DNA of 64,000 nucleotides from Streptomyces albireticuli (GCF_002192455.1 NZ_CP021744.1:1426001-1490000); one strand, 5' to 3'. Shown: positions 27,692-36,918, counted from the first letter of the stretch. A program made the numbers and translations. The notes: generated by a model not told the origin, from the letters alone.

Positions 27692-28471
27692 TCAGGCGCG
27701 CAAGGTCGCGCCGCCGTCGACGTAGAGGTCGTGCATGGTGATGTGCCGGGCGCGGTCCGAGACCAGGAAGGTGACGGCGTCGGCGATGTCCGAGGGCTCG
27801 GCGATCCGGCCGAGGGGGATGCCGACGCGGTAGCTCGCGGGGTCGCCCTCGATGACGCGGAGGGGGGCCTGCTCGTCGGTCCACAGGTCGCGCTGCATGG
27901 CGGTGTCGGTGGAGCCGGGCGAGACGACGTTGCAGCGGACGCCGCTGCGGCCCAGCTCCAGGCCGAGGCACTTGGTGAACATGGTGGCGGCGGCCTTGGA
28001 GGCGGCGTACGCGGCCATGCTGGTGCGCGGCACGCCCGCGGCGTTGGAGCCGACGGTGACGATGCAGCCGGAGCGGCGTTCGGCCATCCGGCGGGCGGCG
28101 GCGCGGGAGGCGTTGAAGACGCCGGTGGAGTTCACGGCGAAGGTCCGCTGCCAGATGTCGTCGGTCATCTCGACGACCGGGGAGGTGCGCAGCACGCCGG
28201 CGACGTTCACGAGGATGGCGAGCGGGCCGACGGTGCGCTCGACCTCGTCGAGGACCGCCTCCACGGCGGCGCTGTCGGCGACGTCGGCGGTGTGGGCGGT
28301 GACGGTGTCCCGGCCGAATTCGGCCTCCAGGCGCTTGACGCCGTCCGGGGTCCAGTCGAGGGCCGCGACGCGTGCTCCCTGTGCGACGAGGGCGCGTGTC
28401 ACGGCCTCGCCTATGCCCTGGCCGGCTCCGGTCACCAGCGCGACGCGGCCGGAGAGTTCGGACTGCTGCAC
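27692..28471 (-). CDS. dhbA: 2,3-dihydro-2,3-dihydroxybenzoate dehydrogenase
   Basis: A 259-aa SDR that oxidises 2,3-dihydro-2,3-DHB to 2,3-DHB with NAD+. It has [20 protein letters not shown]-box [34 protein letters not shown] with the YxxxK pair, and the family-specific end [22 protein letters not shown] choose GTG at 28471 over ATG at 28495. GGGGGA lies 6-7 nt upstream of the GTG, whereas the ATG sits 2 bp from an iron box and within the likely -10 (TAGTAT) region, leaving no RBS. It is the first gene of the siderophore operon. Confidence 0.92.
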   Translation of the reverse strand: MQQSELSGRVALVTGAGQGIGEAVTRALVAQGARVAALDWTPDGVKRLEAEFGRDTVTAHTADVADSAAVEAVLDEVERTVGPLAILVNVAGVLRTSPVVEMTDDIWQRTFAVNSTGVFNASRAAARRMAERRSGCIVTVGSNAAGVPRTSMAAYAASKAAATMFTKCLGLELGRSGVRCNVVSPGSTDTAMQRDLWTDEQAPLRVIEGDPASYRVGIPLGRIAEPSDIADAVTFLVSDRARHITMHDLYVDGGATLRA

Positions 28472-28497
28472 GGCTGTTCCCCCGATTCCATTCATAC

Positions 28498-28516
28498 TAA
28501 GGTAAGCCTCACCTTA
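28498..28516 (-). promoter_or_regulatory. Iron box 1 (DmdR1/IdeR operator) at the dhbA promoter
   Basis: TAAGGTAAGCCTCACCTTA, a 19-bp near-palindrome matching the IdeR/DmdR consensus TTAGGTTAGGCTAACCTAA in layout. It overlaps a TAGTAT -10 candidate (plus-strand 28494-28499), so Fe2+-bound repressor would block the dhbA promoter. Confidence 0.85.
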
Positions 28517-28636
28517 CATGCCCGGCTCGCTCGCGACGCATCGGCCGGGCGGGCCGGGGCGCCCGGCCGCGCCCACGCACGCCCGGACGGAAGGGGTCCG
28601 GAGCGGCACGCGGGCGCAGCGGGCACGAATATAGGC

Positions 28637-28655
28637 TTAGGTTAGGCTAACCTCA
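28637..28655 (-). promoter_or_regulatory. Iron box 2, nested in a larger inverted repeat
   Basis: TTAGGTTAGGCTAACCTCA differs from the IdeR/DmdR consensus at one position. It is flanked by TATAGGC (28630-28636) and GCCTATA (28663-28669), making a 40-bp nested dyad. A leftward -10 candidate TATATT (plus-strand AATATA, 28628-28633) follows it, so it may define a second upstream promoter of the operon. Confidence 0.88.
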
Positions 28656-28733
28656 GGCTCTTGCCTATAGGAAGGCGCCCCCGGCGTGCGCCCCCCCTGA
28701 CCGCCCCTCACCCGTCCCTCGCGGAAACCGGGT

Positions 28734-30719
28734 TCACTTCACGAACTCCAGCGCGGGCACCCCCGGCGCCGTGACCCCGAAGGTCTGGGCGTAGAGCGAG
28801 AGCTCCGCCTGGAGCGCGCGGACCATGGTGTCGGCCCGGCGGAAGCCGTGTCCCTCCCCCTCGAACGTGAGATAGGCGTGCGGCACCCCGTGCCCGGCGA
28901 TCGCCTCCAGGAACCGCTCGCTCTGCGCGGGCGGGCAGATGGGGTCCGCGAGCCCCTGCAACAGCAGGAACGGGGTGGAGACGCGGTCCGCCCGGGCGAG
29001 CGGCGAGCGCTCCCGGTAGCGGTCGGCGTCCTCGACGGGGCCGATCAGGCTGTCCGGATAGCGCGACTCGAAGTCGTGCGTGCCGCCGCGCGCCCACGTC
29101 AGCAGGTCCAGCACCGGGTAGAGGATGGTGGCGCAGGCGTAGAGACCGGTGGCGGTGAGCGAGCAGGCCGCCGTCCAGCCGCCCGCGCTGCCGCCGCGGA
29201 TCGCCAGCCGGGCCCGGTCCGCGGTGCCCTCCGCGGCGAGCGCCTCGGCCACCGCCGCGCAGTCCTCCACGTCGACCACGCCCCAGCGGCCCCGCAGCCG
29301 CTCGCGGTACTCCCGCCCGTACCCGGTCGAACCGCCGTAGTTCACCTCGACGACGCCGATGCCGCGCGAGGTGAAGTAGGCGATCTCCAGGTCCAGGACG
29401 AGCGGCACCCGCGCGGTGGGGCCGCCGTGCGCCCACACCACGTACGGCGGCAGCTCGTCCGCGGGGCCGGTGAAGTCGGGGTTGTGCGGCGGGTGGACAT
29501 GCGCGTGGATCTCCCGGCCTCCGGGGCCGGTGAAGACGCGGATCCGCGGCTCCGGGTAGTACGCGGCGTCCACCCGGTCGACGTGCCGGGCGCCGATCGC
29601 GCGGGCGCGGCCGGTGCACGCGTCCAGCTCCACCACCTCGTACGCGCCGCGGGGGCTCGCCGCGACGCCCACGGCCCGGGTGCCGCTGACCGCCAGCGTC
29701 GCCGCCCACTCCGTCCACGGCCCGGCCGCGTCGACCACCTCACCGGTGGCCGGGTCGAGTATGCCGAGGACCGCGGCCCCGCGGCCGTGCACCACGGCGA
29801 TCAGGCCGTGCGGCAGCGGCGCGAACCAGCGCAGCCCGGGGACCCACAGCGGTCCCGCGAACTCCTCCTCGCGGCGGCACAGGGCGGTGAGCTCCCCCGT
29901 GTCCGGGTCCACGCGGTGGAGGTTCCACCAGCCGGAGCGGTCGGTCGCCGCGAGGAGCGAGCCGTCCGGGGCCCACTCGACCTGGGCGACGGCCTCCGCG
30001 GGTCCGCCCAGCACCGTGCGCGCCCCCGAGAAGCGGCCGTCCCCGGTGACCTCGGCCGTCCGCAGCTCGGTGCCCTCCCAGGGCATCCGCGGGTGGTCCC
30101 AGGCGATCCAGGCCACCCGGCGCCCGTCCGGGGAGAGCCGGGGACCGGTGACGAAGCGGTGCGTGTCCGGTGCCAGCTCCCGGACCGCGCCCCGGTCCTC
30201 GGCCGCGGAGCCGTCCAGCGGCACGGCCACCGGCACCCGGCGCACGTCCGACGGGCCCTCGCCGGTGAACTCCTCCAGCACGCACCACACTTCGCCGCGC
30301 TCCGGCAGCAGCACCGGGTCCGCCCAGCGGCGGCCGCCGCCCACCGGCGACAGGGGCGTCAGGGGCCGCGGCCCGCCGCCGCCCGGGGCGTCCGGCTCGT
30401 AGGCGTAGAGCCGCTGGTCGGTGAAGTGGGTGAAGACCACCAGCGGGCCACCGGTCTCCCGGGGCACGGCCGCCCACGGGCAGCCGCCGTACTCGAAGAC
30501 GCGGTTGCGCACGTTCCACGGCGCGGGCAGCACCGCCCGCTCCTCGCCGTCGGCCCGCCGGCGCACCAGGGCGAAGCGACCCTCCTCGCGCGGGCGCGGC
30601 GCCACCCACCACACCTCGTCACCGACCGTGCCCACGAAGTTCGGCCGGCCGCCGTGCGACGCGGCGAGCTCGGCGTCGATCGGGGACTGCCACGCTCCGT
30701 AGGGCGCCGTGGACACCAT
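28734..30719 (-). CDS. S9 family prolyl oligopeptidase-type peptidase
   Basis: A 661-aa serine peptidase of the dipeptidyl/acylaminoacyl peptidase type. Residues 1-380 form a beta-propeller-like domain with repeated WSPDG-type strands (VEWAPDGSLLAATD). Residues ~400-650 are the alpha/beta hydrolase: WAHGGPTARVP, nucleophile GGSAGGW at ~518, acid in QGLADPICPP and base in GEGHGFR. No signal peptide, so it should act on short peptides in the cytoplasm. It starts 28 bp after the M20 gene and ends the M55-M20-S9 operon. Its stop lies 79 bp from iron box 2, but on the far side of the siderophore promoter. Confidence 0.9.
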   Translation of the reverse strand: MVSTAPYGAWQSPIDAELAASHGGRPNFVGTVGDEVWWVAPRPREEGRFALVRRRADGEERAVLPAPWNVRNRVFEYGGCPWAAVPRETGGPLVVFTHFTDQRLYAYEPDAPGGGGPRPLTPLSPVGGGRRWADPVLLPERGEVWCVLEEFTGEGPSDVRRVPVAVPLDGSAAEDRGAVRELAPDTHRFVTGPRLSPDGRRVAWIAWDHPRMPWEGTELRTAEVTGDGRFSGARTVLGGPAEAVAQVEWAPDGSLLAATDRSGWWNLHRVDPDTGELTALCRREEEFAGPLWVPGLRWFAPLPHGLIAVVHGRGAAVLGILDPATGEVVDAAGPWTEWAATLAVSGTRAVGVAASPRGAYEVVELDACTGRARAIGARHVDRVDAAYYPEPRIRVFTGPGGREIHAHVHPPHNPDFTGPADELPPYVVWAHGGPTARVPLVLDLEIAYFTSRGIGVVEVNYGGSTGYGREYRERLRGRWGVVDVEDCAAVAEALAAEGTADRARLAIRGGSAGGWTAACSLTATGLYACATILYPVLDLLTWARGGTHDFESRYPDSLIGPVEDADRYRERSPLARADRVSTPFLLLQGLADPICPPAQSERFLEAIAGHGVPHAYLTFEGEGHGFRRADTMVRALQAELSLYAQTFGVTAPGVPALEFVK

Positions 30720-30747
30720 GTTGCTTACGCCTCCTCAGGACGGTTCA

Positions 30748-32112
30748 TCAGACTGTGTCGAGCAAGAAGTGGTCGAGCACCCGGACGCCGAAGTGCAGCG
30801 CGTCCACGGGCACCCGCTCGTCGACGCCGTGGAACAGCGCCTGGTAGTCGAAGCCGGCGGGCAGCCGCAGCGGCGAGAAGCCGTAGCCGGCGATGCCCAG
30901 CCGGGCGAACTGATTGGCGTCCGTGCCGCCGGACATGCAGAACGGCACCACGTGCCCCTCCGGGTCGAAGCGCTCGACGGCGGCCCGCATCCTCGCGAAC
31001 AGCGGGGCGTCGACCGGCGCCTGGGACCCCGGGCCGTGCTGGACGAACTCCCAGTCCACGGTCGGCCCGGTGAGCCGGTCCATGGTGGCGCGGAACTCCT
31101 CGGCGCCGCCCGGCACCACCCGACCGTCGACCCGGGCCGTGGCGGTCCCGGGGATCACGTTGACCTTGTACCCCGCGTTCAGCATCGTGGGGTTGGCGCT
31201 GTTGCGCACCGTCGCGGCGACCAGCTTGGCCGCCGTGCCCAGCTTGGCCAGCAGCTGGTCCACGTCGAAGTCCCGGGCGTCCGGGTCGGCGTCGATGCCG
31301 TAGAGGACCGAGATCTCGCGCAGCGCCGCCCGGACGGCCGGGGAGAGCCGCACCGGCCATTCGTGCGCGCCGATCCGGGTGACGGCCGCCGCGAGGGCCA
31401 CGACCGCGTTGTCATGATTGATCTTCGAGCCGTGGCCGGCCGTGCCCCGGGCCGTGAGCTCGATCCAGCATGTGCCGCGCTCCGCCGCGGCCACCGGGTA
31501 GAGCCGCAGCCCGCCGTCGGCGTGGAAGGTGTACGCGCCCGACTCGCCGATGGCCTCCGTGCAGCCCTCGAAGAGCCCGGCGTGCTCCTCGGCGAGGAAG
31601 CGGGCGCCCGCGGTCGCGCGGTCCTCCTCGTCGGCGGTGAAGGCGAGCACGATGTCCCGGCGCGGCCGCGCGCCCGAACGGGCCCAGGACCGCACGGTGG
31701 CCAGCACCATGGCGTCCATGTTCTTCATGTCGACGGCGCCGCGGCCCCACACCGTGCCGTCCCGGACCTCGCCCGAGAAGGGGTGGACGGTCCAGTCGGC
31801 CGGGTCGGCGGGCACCACGTCGAGGTGGCCGTGGACCAGCAGCGCCGGGGCGTCCGGGTCCGTGCCGGGGATCCGGGCGACGACATTGGTGCGCCCCGGC
31901 TCCCGCTCCAGCAGGACCGGGTCGATCCCGGCGTCGGCCAGCAGCCCGGCGACGTACTCGGCGGCGGGGCGCTCCCGGCAGTCCCCGTCGCCCCGGTTGG
32001 TGGTGTCGATCCGGATCAGGTCCGAGGTGAACCGGACCGCTTCCGCGAGGGCCCGCTCGTCCGGCCCCGCGTGCCCGGTCCCGGTCGCCGTGCCCGTCCC
32101 GCTCTCAGCCAT
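30748..32112 (-). CDS. M20 family zinc metallopeptidase
   Basis: A 454-aa M20 peptidase (carboxypeptidase/dipeptidase type). The di-zinc ligands are visible: HGHLDVVPADP, GRGAVDMKNMDA, TADEEDRA (catalytic Glu-Glu), the GTAGHGSKINHDNA lid region, and the C-terminal HGVDERVPVD histidine. A dimerisation domain lies in between. Cytoplasmic; substrate probably di- or short peptides. The ATG at 32112 has GGAGGAG about 5 nt upstream and overlaps the M55 stop by 8 nt, so translation is coupled. Confidence 0.92.
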   Translation of the reverse strand: MAESGTGTATGTGHAGPDERALAEAVRFTSDLIRIDTTNRGDGDCRERPAAEYVAGLLADAGIDPVLLEREPGRTNVVARIPGTDPDAPALLVHGHLDVVPADPADWTVHPFSGEVRDGTVWGRGAVDMKNMDAMVLATVRSWARSGARPRRDIVLAFTADEEDRATAGARFLAEEHAGLFEGCTEAIGESGAYTFHADGGLRLYPVAAAERGTCWIELTARGTAGHGSKINHDNAVVALAAAVTRIGAHEWPVRLSPAVRAALREISVLYGIDADPDARDFDVDQLLAKLGTAAKLVAATVRNSANPTMLNAGYKVNVIPGTATARVDGRVVPGGAEEFRATMDRLTGPTVDWEFVQHGPGSQAPVDAPLFARMRAAVERFDPEGHVVPFCMSGGTDANQFARLGIAGYGFSPLRLPAGFDYQALFHGVDERVPVDALHFGVRVLDHFLLDTV

Positions 32113-32938
32113 ATTGCTCCTCCACCGACGCGCCCACGACGGTCGTGACCGCCTTGAAGCAGCGGATGCCTTCGTACATGGTCGGCGTGGTGTAGGAGAC
32201 CCGGCGCTCCCCGCACTGCTCGACGCCGGGGACGCAGGTGGCCTGACCGGCCAGATGCTCGGCGTCGAATTCCAGCTCCAGCGTGAAGGGCCCGCCGCGG
32301 ACCGGTTCGTGCCGCACCGCGAGGGCCGTCGCCTCCCGCGCGGCGGCCCGGATGTCCGCGGCCGTGACGGCCGGCGGGCGGCAGACCGCCGCGTACCGCG
32401 AGACGTAGTCCTTGACGGCGACCGAACGGGCGTCGGGGGCATACCCCTTGGCGTCCTCGCAGGTCCGGTCGTCGCCGGTCACCAGCACCACGGGCACACC
32501 GTATTCCGCGACGACCAGAGAGTTGAGCAACCCCTCGCTGGCCCGCGTGCCGTCCACCCATACGCCGGTGAGCGAGTTCGCCAGATAGGTGTGGGCGAGC
32601 ACCCCCTCGGCCCCCGCGGCCGCGTGGTACCCGACGAACGCGATGCCGTCCACGTCACCGTGCTGGACGCCCTCGACCATGCTGAGGGACTTGTGCTTGC
32701 CCGTCAGCAGTCGCGCCCGCTCGTCCAGCTCCTCCAGCAGCAGATTGCGCATGGACCAGTGCGCCTCGTTGACCAGGACCTCGTCGGCGCCCCCGGCGAA
32801 GAACCCGGCGATGGCCGCGTTCACGTCCGAGGTGAACAGGTGCCGGCACCTCTCCCACTGCGACGCGCCGGGCAGCACGTCGGCCGGCCAGGTGACACCG
32901 GTGACGCCTTCCATGTCCGCGGAGATCAGGATCTTCAT
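32105..32938 (-). CDS. M55 family D-aminopeptidase (DppA-like)
   Basis: A 277-aa enzyme, the usual DppA length. MKILISADMEGVTGV carries the first zinc ligands (Asp8, Glu10). EAHWSMRN and GYHAAAGAEGVLAHTYL supply histidine ligands and the likely nucleophilic His. VTGDDRTCEDAKGY and the C-terminal half follow the family. DppA removes N-terminal D-amino acids, for example D-Ala-D-Ala from recycled cell wall. With an M20 and an S9 peptidase in the same operon, the likely job is breakdown of wall-derived or unusual peptides. Confidence 0.9.
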   Translation of the reverse strand: MKILISADMEGVTGVTWPADVLPGASQWERCRHLFTSDVNAAIAGFFAGGADEVLVNEAHWSMRNLLLEELDERARLLTGKHKSLSMVEGVQHGDVDGIAFVGYHAAAGAEGVLAHTYLANSLTGVWVDGTRASEGLLNSLVVAEYGVPVVLVTGDDRTCEDAKGYAPDARSVAVKDYVSRYAAVCRPPAVTAADIRAAAREATALAVRHEPVRGGPFTLELEFDAEHLAGQATCVPGVEQCGERRVSYTTPTMYEGIRCFKAVTTVVGASVEEQYG

Positions 32939-33007
32939 GTCCCGTCACGCTACGCGAGGGCGCACGCCCGGACCAGAGCCCCGCGCGCACGGAAGCGTGT
33001 GTCGCCT

Positions 33008-35797
33008 TCACACGGCCTGCCGCCGGTCCGCCGCCCCCGGGAGGCACGGCAGGAGCGCGGCCGGCAGATGGCGGCGGCCGCCGACGCGCAACTTGCGGTA
33101 GACGCGGGTCAGATGCTGCTCGACGGTGCTCGGGGTGATGTGCAGCCGGGTGCCGATCTCCCGGTTGGTGTAGCCGAGCGCCGCCTGCGCGGCCACCCTC
33201 AGCTCGGCGTCGCTGAGGGCGGCGAGCCGGTCGTCGGGCGTCCTGGGCGGCCCCGGCCGGGCCCCGGGTTCCCGCACCAGGTCGAGGACGTCCGGTGTGC
33301 GGACCGTGACGCCGCCGGCCCGCGCCTCCCCGGCCGCGGCCAGGGCCGTCCGGCGGGCACGGGCGGGGTCCCCCGCCTCCTGGTGGGCGCGGCTGAGGTC
33401 CGCCAGGGTCCGGGCCAGTTCGAGCCGGTCGCCCGACGCGCGTAGATCGGCGACGGCGTCGCGCAGCAGCGGCACCCGCTCGCCCCGGCCGGCGCTCGCG
33501 GCGAGGATCCGCCGGGAGATCCCGCGCAGCCGGGCGCCGATCGCGCCCGGCCGGGCCAGCTGCGCGGTCACCAGGTCGCGGGCCGCGTCCCGGTTGCCCA
33601 GCCGGAGCTGGGCCTGGGCCAGGTCGCCGCGCCAGGGCACGAGCGCCGGGATGTCCACGCCCCACTCGCGCATCAGGTCGCCGCACCGCGTGAAGTCGGT
33701 GTACGCGGCCAGCACCCGGTCCGTCGCGAGGTGCAGATGGCCGCGGGCGTGCAGATAGCGCAGCCCGAACACCGTTTCGAAGGTGTGGTCGGGCGGCATC
33801 TGCTCCAGTTCCGCGTACGCCTCGTCGTACGCGCCCGTCGCCGTCGCCGCGAGGACCAGCGTGGAGAGCGGGTAACCGATCAGCACGCCCCAGCTCTGCG
33901 CCCTCGCCAGGTCGAGCGCTGTCCGGGCGTACGCCCCGGCGGCGGCGGGGTCCCCCTGGCGCAGCGCGAGGTCCGCGCGCACACTGCCGAGCATCGCCCG
34001 CCAGGCGGGGGCGCGGCGCCGGACCGCCTCGGCCACCAGGCTGTCGCACCAGGCCACGGCGCGGTCCAGTTCGTCGGCGTAGGTCAGCGCGATCAGGCCG
34101 GTGGCGAGGACGCCCAGCGAGGTCTCGCTCAGCCGCGAGCCGCGCAGCAGGTGCCAGGCGCTCTCGACCAGTTCGTCGCGGCGCCAAGCGTGCAGCCGCG
34201 CGCCGAGGACGGCGGCCGCCCGGGTCCAGGGGTCGGCGGCGTCCGGCCGGGCGGGCGCGGCGCGGCCCGGGGCGGCGCGGCGCGGGCCGTAGATCCACTG
34301 GTAGGTGAGGTCGATCTCGGCGGCGGTCTGGGCGTCGAGCCGGCCGTTCCCGCCGTGCAGCAGGGTGAGCGCCTTCTCCGCCTCGCCGTGGTCGCCGCGC
34401 CAGAGCAGGTTGCGGACGACGACCGGCATGTCCCGCGCGCTGGGCCCGGGGTGGGAGAGGGCGTCGCGCAGCGGGGTCAGCCGGATCGCGGCGGACGGGT
34501 TGGTGCGCCAGCGGGCCATGGCCAACTCGGCGGTGACTGAGGCCCGTTCGTGTTCGTCCCGGCAGCAGCGGCGGGCGAGGCCGAGGTACTCGGCGGCCAG
34601 GCGCGCGTCGTCGTTGACCACGAGGGCCCGCCGGGCCGCCTCGCGCAGCGGGGCGACGGCCCACGGGCCGGGCACCCCGCCCGCGGCCACGAGGTGGTCG
34701 GCGACCTCCTCGGCGACCGCGCCGTGGTGGTAGAGGAGTTCGGCGGTACGGGCGCGCAGCCGGTGCGCCTCGGCGGGGTCCAGGTCCTTCAGCACGGCCG
34801 CGGCGACGGCGGGGTGGCGGAACCGGCCGGCTTCCAGCAGCCCGGCCTCGCCGAGCGCCTCCAGGCCGCGGGCGACGAGGCCGGGGGGCGAGCCCAGCAG
34901 CTCCCCGGCGAGCCGGGCGGAGGCGCGCGGGCCGAGCAGGGCGACGCCCCGCGCGAGGGCGGCCAGGCCGGGTTCCCAGCGGTGCAGGCAGGCGAGCACG
35001 GCGCGGTCGAAGGCCTCCCCCACCGCCGGCGGGCCGCCCGGGTCGCCCGCGGCCGCGTCGTCCTCGATCAGGGCGCGCACCAGCGTGGGGTTGCCCCCGG
35101 TGAGCCGGTGGTAGGTGGCGGCGCAGCGGGCGGCCCTTGCCGGGCCGAGGCTCTGTGCGACGAGCCGGGCCACGCCGTCCCGCGTCAGGGGCGCGAGCCG
35201 GATCCGGCGGTACGGCGGGCCGGTGAGCTCGGCGCGCAGCGCGGCGGAGGCGGACCGGGCGCACCAGACGTCGGCCCACTCGGTGAACAGCAGCAGGGTG
35301 CGCGCGGGCCGGACGCACCGGCGCAGGTACAGCAGGGCGCGCAGGGACTCCTCGTCCACGAAGTGCAGGTCGTCGACGGCGATCACGACCGTGCGGTGCT
35401 CCGCGAGCCTGAGCAGGGCCTCGCAGGCCTCCCCGATCAGGCCGGTGCCGGTGCGGCGGCCCTCCGGTCCGCCCCGCTCCCCCGCCCGGTCCGGGGCGAA
35501 GGCCGGGTCGACCACCGCCTCGGCCACCCGGCGGACGAGGTCCGGTGGCAGCGGGGCGTTGTGCACGAGCTGGCTGAGGACGCCGAGGCGTACGGTGCGC
35601 TCCGGCCGGGAGCCGGCGGCCATGAGCAGCAGGGCCCCGGAGCCGAGGACGTGGTCGCAGAAGGCGTGCAGGAGCTCCGACCTGCCGCCGGCGGGCGGGC
35701 CGCTGACGACTACCGTGCGGCCGCGGCCCCCTTCGCATTCCTCATAGGCGTTCCTGAGAGTCGCAAGCGCGTCCTCCCTTTCCACCAGCGTCGCCAT
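33008..35797 (-). CDS. Large LuxR family (LAL-type) transcriptional regulator
   Basis: A 929-aa regulator. The N-terminal STAND-type ATPase begins at MATLVEREDALATL; the P-loop reads GPPAGGRS with Arg39 where Lys is expected. Walker B is VVIAVDDLHFVDEESL. The middle ~500 residues are TPR-like helices. The C-terminal LuxR HTH is SDAELRVAAQAALGYTNREIGTRLHITPSTVEQHLTRVYRKL. Such regulators usually activate secondary-metabolite clusters. It faces away from the ten-gene run starting at 36376 across a 578-bp spacer and is the obvious candidate to control it. Downstream, 69 bp separate it from the M55 gene. Confidence 0.88.
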   Translation of the reverse strand: MATLVEREDALATLRNAYEECEGGRGRTVVVSGPPAGGRSELLHAFCDHVLGSGALLLMAAGSRPERTVRLGVLSQLVHNAPLPPDLVRRVAEAVVDPAFAPDRAGERGGPEGRRTGTGLIGEACEALLRLAEHRTVVIAVDDLHFVDEESLRALLYLRRCVRPARTLLLFTEWADVWCARSASAALRAELTGPPYRRIRLAPLTRDGVARLVAQSLGPARAARCAATYHRLTGGNPTLVRALIEDDAAAGDPGGPPAVGEAFDRAVLACLHRWEPGLAALARGVALLGPRASARLAGELLGSPPGLVARGLEALGEAGLLEAGRFRHPAVAAAVLKDLDPAEAHRLRARTAELLYHHGAVAEEVADHLVAAGGVPGPWAVAPLREAARRALVVNDDARLAAEYLGLARRCCRDEHERASVTAELAMARWRTNPSAAIRLTPLRDALSHPGPSARDMPVVVRNLLWRGDHGEAEKALTLLHGGNGRLDAQTAAEIDLTYQWIYGPRRAAPGRAAPARPDAADPWTRAAAVLGARLHAWRRDELVESAWHLLRGSRLSETSLGVLATGLIALTYADELDRAVAWCDSLVAEAVRRRAPAWRAMLGSVRADLALRQGDPAAAGAYARTALDLARAQSWGVLIGYPLSTLVLAATATGAYDEAYAELEQMPPDHTFETVFGLRYLHARGHLHLATDRVLAAYTDFTRCGDLMREWGVDIPALVPWRGDLAQAQLRLGNRDAARDLVTAQLARPGAIGARLRGISRRILAASAGRGERVPLLRDAVADLRASGDRLELARTLADLSRAHQEAGDPARARRTALAAAGEARAGGVTVRTPDVLDLVREPGARPGPPRTPDDRLAALSDAELRVAAQAALGYTNREIGTRLHITPSTVEQHLTRVYRKLRVGGRRHLPAALLPCLPGAADRRQAV

Positions 35798-36375
35798 TTC
35801 CCTGCATCCCCCATGCGGTGGCGACCGACGGCCCCCCGGCCTGACCGGCCGACACAAATCAAGTGCTGGACGCGTGACCGACTCAGGCCCGAACGGTCGT
35901 TCACGCATCACCCCCGTATCGAGACGGTGTTCGATCCCGACAGGCCCAAACGTAACCCCCGGAGGTCCGTACCTTCGGGCTCCTTTGCCCAATCTTTGCG
36001 CGATGCGCGAAGCGAACGGGGGCGGTGGATCACCCCTCCGTCCCTCCGGCTCGCACCCGGGGGCTCGGCGACCGGCATTCCGCGCCGGACGGATCACCCA
36101 CCGGAAAGGATCTTTTCTCCACGGCCGCTCACGGCGCCCGCCTGCGCAAATGCGGAACGGTCCGCGATTCGGGCCGCGGCGGAGTCCGATCGTCCGAAGA
36201 TTAGGGGGGCCTAGGGGGATCTCCCCGCGCCCCCGGCTCCCCCACTCTGGGCAACCTCGGAAGCGCCGGACGCGTCATGGTCCTCAGTGACCCGGCGACA
36301 CACGACGGACAGGGCACCCGGCCGAGCGCCGGTGCCCGGCCCGGCGGCGCGGCCGGGTGCGATACGGGGGATCAC
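35798..36375. other. 578-bp divergent control region of the LuxR gene and the biosynthetic run
   Basis: No convincing gene. Locally less GC-rich than its surroundings, with AT-containing stretches around 36105-36120 and 36195-36225, where rightward promoters are likely. GCGC-GAT-GCGC at 36000-36010 and GGGGA-TC-TCCCC near 36215-36230 are short dyads that could bind the LuxR regulator. I could not place a -35/-10 pair with confidence. Confidence 0.4.
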
Positions 36376-36918
36376 ATGGACGCGCTCAATCATTTCGAAA
36401 CCAGGAACACCTTTCTGCTGTCCCGGCTCGAATGGCTGGCCGGTTTCGCGGTCGCCGTCACCCTGACCGTCATGCATTGGGGCGACATCCGCTGGCCCGT
36501 GTTCATCGGGCTTTTCGTGGTCATCGACGCGATCGGTTATGTGCCGGGCGCCCTCGCGTTCCGCAGGTCGCGCACCGGGACGATCTCCAGGAATTACCAC
36601 CTCGCCTACAACGTCATGCACAGCCTGCTGACGGGAGCGGCCGTCGCCGGCCTCTGGGCCTGGCTGGTGCGGCCGGAATGGGCATTGCTCGCGATACCCG
36701 TCCACCTGCTGGGCGACCGCGGCATCTTCGGGAATTCCCTGAAACCGTTCCGGATCTCCTTCGAGCCGAAGAAGCACGCGTTGTTCGAGGAATTCGAGGC
36801 GGCCTGGTCCCGTACGGCCTCCCCCGCGGCCACCCGGCGGGAAGGCCGTACGACCGAGGCCACGGAGACGTCCACAGTGAGGAGTTCCACCGATGCCGCC
36901 AGCCACCCCGGCCCCTGA
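36376..36918 (+). CDS. DUF4260-like integral membrane protein
   Basis: A 180-aa protein with about four transmembrane segments between residues 18 and 125 and a soluble, threonine-rich tail. Its features follow the DUF4260 pattern: LLSRLEWLAG in the first helix, DAIGYVPGALAF, YHLAYNVMHSLL and HLLGDRGIFGNSLK, with conserved Glu, Asp, Tyr-Asn-x-x-His and Asp-Arg that look catalytic or metal-binding and not structural. First gene of the run and overlapping the DUF2156 gene by 26 nt. In valanimycin biosynthesis a membrane protein (VlmO) makes the N-N bond after the aminoacyl transfer; a similar role here is a hypothesis only. Codon use is less GC-biased than in its neighbours. Confidence 0.6.
   Translation: MDALNHFETRNTFLLSRLEWLAGFAVAVTLTVMHWGDIRWPVFIGLFVVIDAIGYVPGALAFRRSRTGTISRNYHLAYNVMHSLLTGAAVAGLWAWLVRPEWALLAIPVHLLGDRGIFGNSLKPFRISFEPKKHALFEEFEAAWSRTASPAATRREGRTTEATETSTVRSSTDAASHPGP

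Noticed and set aside
28734..30719. S9 peptidase as a siderophore esterase of the enterobactin cluster
   Set aside because: It has a beta-propeller and prolyl-oligopeptidase motifs, is coupled to peptidase genes, and lies outside the iron-box operon; Fes/IroE esterases look different.
35874..36290. 138-codon frame in the 578-bp divergent region
   Set aside because: Low-complexity Arg/Pro/Ser composition, no RBS, no recognisable fold; the region looks regulatory.
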